A stretch of 12,631 nucleotides of DNA, from positions 1 to 12,631 of the forward strand of contig CAIUKZ010000140.1 of NCBI GenBank assembly GCA_903899865.1. Reading direction: 5' to 3'. Made by a program: the position numbers and the translations under genes. The stretch comes from an uncultured Bacteroidales bacterium. GTDB lineage: Bacteria; Bacteroidota; Bacteroidia; Bacteroidales; Paludibacteraceae. Positions within the stretch are counted from its first letter, which is position 1, and the number at the start of each line of letters is the position of its first letter. A model generated the notes under the pieces. The model was not told the DNA's origin, did no database searches, and saw only the letters and a program-made list of their open reading frames with translations. Shown piece after piece: positions 7,303 through 12,631 of this stretch.

Positions 7303-8517
7303 ATCCTCTATCTTGTCAAAATTATGCATTGAAACAACTGTTAGCAAACAGAAAATAGCACAAAATTGACCCGTTAGGAACATGTCAAACATTGACTGAT
7401 TACAACTCAACAGCATAAAACATAGAACCAGAAGCGTTTTCCAAGAGTCCACTCTTTTGAAAAAGATTGGATAGAGATAAAGAGAAATTAGTAGTATCAA
7501 ACCAAGAATACCAAATTCCATTCCTGTTTGAAGATACTGATTATGACAGTCTAGGTGAAAAGCATCGATAGACCAAAGTCTGAATTCTTCTGTTTGGAAA
7601 TGTGTTCTTGAAACATCATATTTCTCCTGTGCGTTACTGATCCCATGACCTATTATTGGACTCTCTAATATCACAGGGAAAGCACTTTTCCACAGAAATA
7701 ATCGTGGCTCTGATTTTATTTCCTGATCGGACATTCGGCGATGATGTTTCACCGCTACAAAAAACAATAACGGAGCTAGCACCAAGAACCCAATCGCTAG
7801 CTTCTTTTTAAAATTCCATAACTCCCAAAAAATGATGATTGCTAGCACCGCACATCCAGCTAGGAAGCCACTTCTACCCTCAGAAATGGAAAGCATATAA
7901 AATACAATTATACCAATTAAAAATAATACCGATTTCCAAATGGCTTTAAACCGTCCCAAATCCGTGTGAAATACCAAGTACCAAACAGAGGACAAAGCCA
8001 AACCCATAAAAAAGTCAAAATACATGTGATTGTTTAGGTACAAAACCCTATTGTCAGTAAAAAGTACGGCTCTATTGGGATTGTGAATGAACTCAAGAAT
8101 ACCAATTTTGAAAAAAATGAGCCAACAAATACCAGATATAGCAGACAATGCAAACGCCCATAATATGTATTTGAGCTTAAATTTATTATTAAGCCCGAAT
8201 AGACCTACTATAGAAAATCCAACAATGGGAAAACGAATTGGAAGCAACAATGCGGCATATTTAGGAGTGGTATCAAAAACTGCACTGATCGGACCTAACA
8301 GATAAAAAAGCATCAGCAACCCAAAATAAATCCAATTTCTGGATTTCCTCAAATTGACCCACTTGCGCTCCAAAATAATTTCAAGCCCAAATGAAATCAT
8401 GACAACAAAATAGGAAACCATTGTCACTACATTATAATGAAAAAAGAGAATAAATGACAGAACAGTAAATCCTGCTACATTGATGTAATTGATAAATAAA
8501 GTAATTTTCTCTCTCAT
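7282..8517 (-). CDS. O-antigen polymerase/ligase family membrane protein (Wzy_C/WaaL-like)
   Basis: Polytopic inner-membrane protein of 411 residues with about ten or more hydrophobic helices. It has features of the Wzy_C (O-antigen ligase) family: NHMYFDFF at 163-170, SEGRSGFLAG at 212-221 with Arg215, then a long loop with EPRLFLWKSAFPVILESPIIGHG (270-292) and HNQYLQTGMEFGILG (325-339) with His325. In this family the loop arginine and histidine take part in transferring or polymerising undecaprenyl-linked glycan in the periplasm. Polymerase and ligase cannot be separated by sequence alone; location at the end of a glycosyltransferase cluster fits either. The start at 8517 lies 4 nt after the preceding gene. 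Its 3' end overlaps nuoN by 21 nt. Confidence 0.85.
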   Translation of the reverse strand: MREKITLFINYINVAGFTVLSFILFFHYNVVTMVSYFVVMISFGLEIILERKWVNLRKSRNWIYFGLLMLFYLLGPISAVFDTTPKYAALLLPIRFPIVGFSIVGLFGLNNKFKLKYILWAFALSAISGICWLIFFKIGILEFIHNPNRAVLFTDNRVLYLNNHMYFDFFMGLALSSVWYLVFHTDLGRFKAIWKSVLFLIGIIVFYMLSISEGRSGFLAGCAVLAIIIFWELWNFKKKLAIGFLVLAPLLFFVAVKHHRRMSDQEIKSEPRLFLWKSAFPVILESPIIGHGISNAQEKYDVSRTHFQTEEFRLWSIDAFHLDCHNQYLQTGMEFGILGLILLISLYLYPIFFKRVDSWKTLLVLCFMLLSCNQSMFDMFLTGQFCAIFCLLTVVSMHNFDKIEDLNQIQN

Positions 8518-8521
8518 TGTT

Positions 8522-9433
8522 TTAATTGTTCATCTTGTTTCTTAATTCGGAATTTATTCTCACATACCAATACTTTATCCTAAAAATTGGGCAGATTGTA
8601 AGATACTTGTACCTCCCAGTCCAATCAATTGTTTCACTCATCAAATCAAATACTTCCTTCTGGGTCATATAAGCCCTTATCATACGTTTGAATATCTTTT
8701 GGATTCGAGTCTTTTCTACTTTTCTCAAAATTTCATCTCGGCTTGTGAAGTCTATACCTTGTTCAAAAACTGGTAGAACATGTATCCATTTTCTCCAAAT
8801 ATTAAACAACGCCCTGAAATATGTAGCATCAAGCCTACCTGTTGAAAAATGCTCAATATCAATATCGTACACCACATAATTCTTGAATCCTGTTTGAATA
8901 GACTGCATGGAGATGTCATAGTCGTAGCCGTGAAAGCCACCAAATGTTTCATCAAATCGAATCAAAGAAAAAATATCTTTTCTTGCACAGATAAAAACTC
9001 CATCGAGCAATACAACCGACTTTGAAGTGTGAGGATATCCTACTGGCAAAAACATCTTCTCTTGTGGTTTCAGTCCCGATTTGTCGGTATGAGTGATATG
9101 AACACTAGGATTGAACGCCAACCAATCGGACGGCACTCTACTCATGATATCACCTCCTGCAATCCCGCACAAACCCACACCCTCAACAGCCAAATGACTT
9201 ATGATATGCTGCCCCCATCCATTGGTATGAAACAATACATCATCATGTACCAAGCAAATGTAGGGATACTGACTGAATGCAATACCTTTGTTGTAGGCCG
9301 AAAAGATGGAGTATTGATTGTCAGAATTATCTATGCACACCACCTCATGCTCCACTCCCACGGTGTCATTAATATTCTTAAGCAACAACTCATCAAGCTG
9401 TGGCTTCCTCGAACAGATAATTATTGAAATCAT
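8522..9433 (-). CDS. StrF-like glycosyltransferase (GT-A fold)
   Basis: A 303-residue cytoplasmic glycosyltransferase of the type annotated as StrF-like or Glyco_tranf_2_5. It begins directly with the first beta strand (MISIIICSRKP), which supports the start. Nucleotide-binding features are CIDNSDN (33-39) and CLVHDDVLF (60-68), where His-Asp-Asp occupies the DxD position. LLDGVFICARKDIF (142-155) and FDETFGGFHGYDYDIS (160-175) form the acceptor-side/catalytic region. HFSTGR (185-190) is also typical. The C-terminal about 100 residues are basic and rich in aromatic residues, which suggests membrane association. The sugar cannot be deduced. It lies 4 nt before the polymerase/ligase gene and 10 nt after the upstream glycosyltransferase, consistent with one operon. 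Confidence 0.85.
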   Translation of the reverse strand: MISIIICSRKPQLDELLLKNINDTVGVEHEVVCIDNSDNQYSIFSAYNKGIAFSQYPYICLVHDDVLFHTNGWGQHIISHLAVEGVGLCGIAGGDIMSRVPSDWLAFNPSVHITHTDKSGLKPQEKMFLPVGYPHTSKSVVLLDGVFICARKDIFSLIRFDETFGGFHGYDYDISMQSIQTGFKNYVVYDIDIEHFSTGRLDATYFRALFNIWRKWIHVLPVFEQGIDFTSRDEILRKVEKTRIQKIFKRMIRAYMTQKEVFDLMSETIDWTGRYKYLTICPIFRIKYWYVRINSELRNKMNN

Positions 9434-9443
9434 TGGTTACTTG

Positions 9444-10367
9444 CTATAGGTATTTCCAAACCGCTTTAAAACAATAAAGTTTCTTCATAAACTTACTTTT
9501 CCTCTTTAAAAGCTGGATATCGTCACCAAAAATTAAAAATATCCAGAATCGTTTGAGTCTCATCACCACAGATCTATCGTCATAACTCTTTCCCAATTCT
9601 TGTAGCACCCACCTTTCGCTTTTCAGGTGAGGAGCCACATATTGAGCAAAGATATTGATACGTTTTCCGGTTTCTTCTATACGTTCCTTTTTGGATTGAA
9701 TTACTCGGTCACCATCATGCCCCATTCCGCCTATTACATTGTTGCTGTGCTGTCTGTATTTCACCAATGGCTCAGCCACATAAGGGATGATGCCATACTG
9801 AGCAGCGTGAAAAGCTAGCCAGAAATCATAAGGCACATCCATCCGAAATGGCAAGGTATAGGTTAATAATTTTCTATCAAAGAGCAAAGTATGTCCTGAG
9901 ATACCATTGAATAAGGTAAAGTTGAGACAACTGGTGATGGTGGTAAGACGACGATAATCCGAAAATTTTTTGTTCAACGATTTACCTTCCTCATCAATGT
10001 ATTCATTATCAGAATATGCCATCAAGTTATCGCATAAGGCACTTACCAATTTGGAAATTTTATCTTTCACCCACACATCATCTTGATCACATACCGCCAC
10101 TAATGGCTTGGTAGTAAGTCCAAATGCCTTTTCAAAATTCTTGGTAAATCCTAAGTTTTGTTCGTTCCGTTCTATTTTGAAAATCGGATACTTCTCTGCA
10201 TACGATTTCAAAATAGCCCAAGTAGCATCCGTAGAATTGTCGTCCAGACAAACTATTTCTGTAATAAATGGATAATCCTGACCGAGAACACTTTCCAACT
10301 GTTCTTCCAAAAATCTGGCACCATTGTATGTACACAAGGCTATTGAAACCTCCCGATTAGAATTCAT
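9444..10367 (-). CDS. Family 2 glycosyltransferase, RfbN/rhamnosyltransferase-like
   Basis: A 307-residue GT2 enzyme for surface-glycan assembly. The GT-A core is clear: SIALCTYNGARFLEEQLESV (8-27), LDDNSTDAT (41-49), then the DxD region VCDQDDVW (92-99), which binds the nucleotide-sugar and metal. SGHTLLFDRKLL (157-168) and VPYDFWLAFHAA (178-189) follow, then the YRQHSNN motif (204-210) that closes the catalytic domain in this subfamily. The subfamily includes rhamnosyl- and other O-antigen transferases, so donor sugar is uncertain. The tail after about residue 250 is rich in Lys, Arg and Phe, typical of peripheral membrane binding. It starts 3 nt after the stop of the preceding gene. Confidence 0.88.
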   Translation of the reverse strand: MNSNREVSIALCTYNGARFLEEQLESVLGQDYPFITEIVCLDDNSTDATWAILKSYAEKYPIFKIERNEQNLGFTKNFEKAFGLTTKPLVAVCDQDDVWVKDKISKLVSALCDNLMAYSDNEYIDEEGKSLNKKFSDYRRLTTITSCLNFTLFNGISGHTLLFDRKLLTYTLPFRMDVPYDFWLAFHAAQYGIIPYVAEPLVKYRQHSNNVIGGMGHDGDRVIQSKKERIEETGKRINIFAQYVAPHLKSERWVLQELGKSYDDRSVVMRLKRFWIFLIFGDDIQLLKRKSKFMKKLYCFKAVWKYL

Positions 10368-10370
10368 GAA

Positions 10371-11249
10371 CTAATTTTTTGTGTGTTTTGAAACATATTT
10401 CCCCGATTTTTCTTGATAGAAATCGACTATTCCACGCAAAATAAATTGAAGCTTCTCGAACTTATTCCTATTGTCATATTTTACCACGCGCGTGGCGAGC
10501 CGTTTCCAGCGCTTCTTCATCCTTGCCGCATCGGATGGATACATCTTGCTTAATATAAATACATTACGAGTGATGTAATAATACCTGATAGGGCTATAAT
10601 CTTCGAATGACTTTAGTTTTCCAAATAGCTTAACGGTGCCAAATCCGTTACCTACAAAATGATTCATCAGTGCATTGTTGACCCGCACAATCTCGTGACC
10701 AGACGCATTTATCCTCAAGCACATCTCCTCGTCCACCCAATCAATGAATAATTCATCCAAATACCATCCCAACTGCTGAATGAGTGGCAATGCCACTATG
10801 TTTCCAGAAGTCATTGTGTAGTCAATCTTCGAATATTCATTCTCAGAAGGTGCTACCTGTTGATCATATCGGGTGTCAATATACGTGGGTGTGAAAATGG
10901 CTACATTGTCTATACCCTTGTATTGATTGGCTTTAATGATAAAATCGCTTAATTGATTGTCGTTAAAAGCACTGTCCTGATCCATGGTCAGCACCCAATG
11001 GGCACCATGTTGCAGAGCAATTTTACAGCCTTGGTTCAATGCCGAAGCTACTCCGATATTGGAAAAATTTGGCGTATAGATGAGTTTGGTTTGGTCTAAA
11101 TCAGCTAACAGCGATTCATGAGAGGTATCAGAATTGTCAATGATGATAAGCAGGTGTAAAGCATGAAGGTAAGACTTGATATTAGCTACCATTTCAGAGG
11201 TAGGATGATACCAGATGACTACTCCATAAAGCTTTTCAATCAATGCCAT
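10371..11249 (-). CDS. Rhamnosyltransferase-like family 2 glycosyltransferase (WbbL/RfbF type)
   Basis: A 292-residue GT2 protein of the RfbF/WbbL rhamnosyltransferase group. Diagnostic stretches are GVVIWYHPTSEMVANI (9-24), IIDNSD (36-41), NFSNIGVASALNQGCKIA (61-78), the metal-binding TMDQDS (88-93), the acceptor segment SGNIVALPLIQQLGWYLDEL (148-167), WVDEEMCLR (171-179), NHF (196-198) and RYYYITRN (222-229). This group usually moves L-rhamnose from dTDP-rhamnose, but related enzymes use other deoxysugars, so specificity is inferred. The protein ends in a basic tail. The gene is 36 nt downstream of the preceding gene and 3 nt upstream of the next, probably in the same operon. Confidence 0.87.
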   Translation of the reverse strand: MALIEKLYGVVIWYHPTSEMVANIKSYLHALHLLIIIDNSDTSHESLLADLDQTKLIYTPNFSNIGVASALNQGCKIALQHGAHWVLTMDQDSAFNDNQLSDFIIKANQYKGIDNVAIFTPTYIDTRYDQQVAPSENEYSKIDYTMTSGNIVALPLIQQLGWYLDELFIDWVDEEMCLRINASGHEIVRVNNALMNHFVGNGFGTVKLFGKLKSFEDYSPIRYYYITRNVFILSKMYPSDAARMKKRWKRLATRVVKYDNRNKFEKLQFILRGIVDFYQEKSGKYVSKHTKN

Positions 11250-11285
11250 TTGTTTGCTAGTTTTGTTTCTTACGGGAGCGATGTT

Positions 11286-12095
11286 CTACATCTTTTGTAA
11301 ACCATTTTTACAAAAATAATTATTCTCCAGTTGCTTCTGAGTACATATTTCCATATTATGGCTCTGATCTGTCCAATTTTCGACGTGAAACAAATGGTAT
11401 TGCACGGCCAGGTTTCGAACCGATTTATGCTCATATCCGGCAGCAATAAACCTCCAAGTCAAGTCATAATCTTCGCCCACAGCAGGCAAGATGTAATCCT
11501 CGTCAAAACCATTGATGGCTTCTATTGCTTTTTTGGAAAACGACATGTTGCTACCTACCAATTTATCATTTTTTCGAATCTTGGGGATGAACCCAAAGAT
11601 ACCTGATGGGGAAATAAAAATCCCTTCTTCAATAAATTTAATGTCGCCTTTCCCAGCTATCATCTTCCTAAGCAACAATCCTTGAAGGCTTTGAATAGTG
11701 CTGGAACCATTTAAGATGGGTTGCGACTGCGCATCTTCCAATTTGACCCTCTTGCCGGCCAAAATACTTTTCTCACTGGCATATCTCAAGTGCATTTCTA
11801 TAAATCGGTGATGCAGAATACAATCACCATCAATAAAAATCAACCAGTCCGCTTTAGCTGCTCGTATAGCCATATTCATGGCTTTGTTTTTTTGCCACCC
11901 TCGGTCTTCTTGAGTTAAATGCTGATACGGTTGCTCAAAAGGATATGCACTCACAAAGTTCTTTACCTCTTCACTCTCTCCATCCTCGGCAATAATAATT
12001 TCAAAATCCTTTTCAGTTTGAAATCTCAACGATTCAAGAATCGCTCTCAAGAAAGGAATATTTTTATATACTGCTATGATTAATGACGCCTTCAT
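11286..12095 (-). CDS. GT2 glycosyltransferase with galactosyltransferase-type C-terminal motif
   Basis: A 269-residue GT-A enzyme. The N-terminal half is a GT2 fold: MKASLIIAVYKNIPFLRAIL at 1-20, AEDG (36-39), and the DxD motif FIDGDCI (87-93). The C-terminal half carries the pattern GSNMSFSKKAIEAINGFDED (181-200) then GEDYDLTWR (207-215), which is the Glyco_transf_7C signature also found in chondroitin-polymerase-like and beta-galactosyltransferase enzymes. This suggests a hexose or N-acetylhexosamine donor, without proof. The ATG at 12095 begins the first beta strand, and AGGA ends directly before it. It lies 12 nt after the stop of the gene at the right edge. Confidence 0.88.
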   Translation of the reverse strand: MKASLIIAVYKNIPFLRAILESLRFQTEKDFEIIIAEDGESEEVKNFVSAYPFEQPYQHLTQEDRGWQKNKAMNMAIRAAKADWLIFIDGDCILHHRFIEMHLRYASEKSILAGKRVKLEDAQSQPILNGSSTIQSLQGLLLRKMIAGKGDIKFIEEGIFISPSGIFGFIPKIRKNDKLVGSNMSFSKKAIEAINGFDEDYILPAVGEDYDLTWRFIAAGYEHKSVRNLAVQYHLFHVENWTDQSHNMEICTQKQLENNYFCKNGLQKM

Positions 12096-12107
12096 TCCTA
12101 GGACTAA

Positions 12108-12631
12108 TTACACTTTATTAAGGATGCAAAGGTAATAACTTTTTGGGAATCTGAATAATGCTTTTTGCTCATAGTACCCAATGGGACTACTACTTGGGTT
12201 GGAATCAATATCCTTCTGATAGGCTTTTTGGGCAAGTTTGGGACTAAAAAACAGATGCAACCACGAATGATAGTGGAACTGATGAACCGTGATGGTCGTG
12301 CCGTTGTGATTCAATAGGAAGGGTGATTCATCAGTTGTAGCAGCATCTTCCACTTGATAAACGACCTCATCCAGCTGACTGAAAGACGGATTTACTACGA
12401 ATGTTTCACACTTCACCAGATGTTCCATAAAATTAAGGAAACGTGACCATGTTCTGGAATAACGAAGTCGCCCACCAAGCTCTCTGTAAAAGAATGCCTT
12501 GTGACGAGTATTCATGACATCGATGGCTTCTTTTTTCTTATTTCTAGTGGATTTTCGCTTAGAAACCGAGTGGATCCGATAATAAAAACACACTTCAGGA
12601 AGACACACCACCTCGCCATCGCGCTTGAGTA
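12108..12631 (-). CDS. C-terminal part of a family 2 glycosyltransferase, cut by window edge
   Basis: The minus-strand frame is open to the last base of the window; 173 residues are visible and the catalytic GT-A core lies outside. Just inside the edge it reads LKRDGEVVCLPEVCFYYRIHSVSKRKS, which matches the end of the GT2 catalytic domain, where YRIH-S closes the fold. The remaining roughly 145 residues start with a basic stretch (KRKSTRNKKKEAID) and contain aromatic and His-rich parts (HQFHYHSWLHLFF). I do not recognise this tail as a named domain. The GTG at 12611 is an internal valine codon, not the start. It is the most upstream visible gene of the glycan cluster. Confidence 0.7.
   Translation of the reverse strand, partial: LKRDGEVVCLPEVCFYYRIHSVSKRKSTRNKKKEAIDVMNTRHKAFFYRELGGRLRYSRTWSRFLNFMEHLVKCETFVVNPSFSQLDEVVYQVEDAATTDESPFLLNHNGTTITVHQFHYHSWLHLFFSPKLAQKAYQKDIDSNPSSSPIGYYEQKALFRFPKSYYLCILNKV

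Noticed and set aside
7338..7351. Small inverted repeat CTGTT-AGCA-AACAG just beyond nuoN as a nuo terminator
   Set aside because: The stem is only 5 bp, AT-rich, lies inside the opposing coding region, and is followed by AAAA rather than a T-run.
10368..12107. Four consecutive minus-strand glycosyltransferase genes in the same reading frame, each separated by a stop and 12, 36 or 3 nt
   Set aside because: This could hint at split fusions or stop read-through, but each gene has a complete family-length product with its own start at the first beta strand (the first gene is cut by the window edge). Three in-frame junctions by chance is about 1 in 27.
12609..12611. GTG as the start of the right-edge glycosyltransferase
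   Set aside because: The frame continues to the window end and the codons before it complete a GT2-like segment, so this is an internal valine.

Overview
The window looks like chromosomal DNA of a Bacteroidota bacterium. Three observations point there: base composition is moderately AT-rich, most genes lack a strong Shine-Dalgarno sequence, and the complex I subunits (notably the NuoI N-terminus and the NuoH and NuoM loops) read like Cytophagia, Chitinophagia or Saprospiria versions. I cannot assign a genus. The window is almost entirely coding. No spacer exceeds 93 bases, and I see no tRNA, rRNA, CRISPR array or insertion sequence.

Positions 1-7302, plus strand, hold the membrane half of a nuo operon for proton-pumping NADH:quinone oxidoreductase (complex I). 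The order is nuoH (5' end cut by the window), nuoI, nuoJ, nuoK, nuoL, nuoM, nuoN. NuoI carries two 4Fe-4S clusters that hand electrons to quinone at the NuoH interface. NuoJ and NuoK link this to the three antiporter-like pump subunits NuoN, NuoM and NuoL. The key charged residues are present in every subunit. Three spacers (H-I 85 nt, J-K 93 nt, M-N 93 nt) are long compared with the tight I-J, K-L and L-M junctions. The J-K spacer holds a strong hairpin, and the M-N spacer holds two short direct repeats that both have a 13-base period.

Positions 7282-12631, minus strand, hold the distal part of a surface-polysaccharide cluster that converges on the nuo operon. In transcription order it has a glycosyltransferase cut by the right edge, a GT-A enzyme with a galactosyltransferase-type C-terminal motif, a rhamnosyltransferase-like GT2, another GT2, a StrF-like glycosyltransferase, and a membrane O-antigen polymerase/ligase-family protein. 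Spacers of 3-36 nt suggest one transcript that starts beyond the right edge. Together these would build an oligosaccharide on a lipid carrier at the cytoplasmic face and then polymerise it or transfer it in the periplasm. The flippase, priming enzyme and sugar-nucleotide genes are not in view.

The two operons meet tail to tail with a 21-base overlap between the end of nuoN and the end of the polymerase/ligase gene, and no visible terminator between them. I found no clear new biological system. The points most worth a second look are the overlap, the 13-base repeats before nuoN, the altered W-x-P-D segment in NuoM, and the uncharacterised glycan locus.
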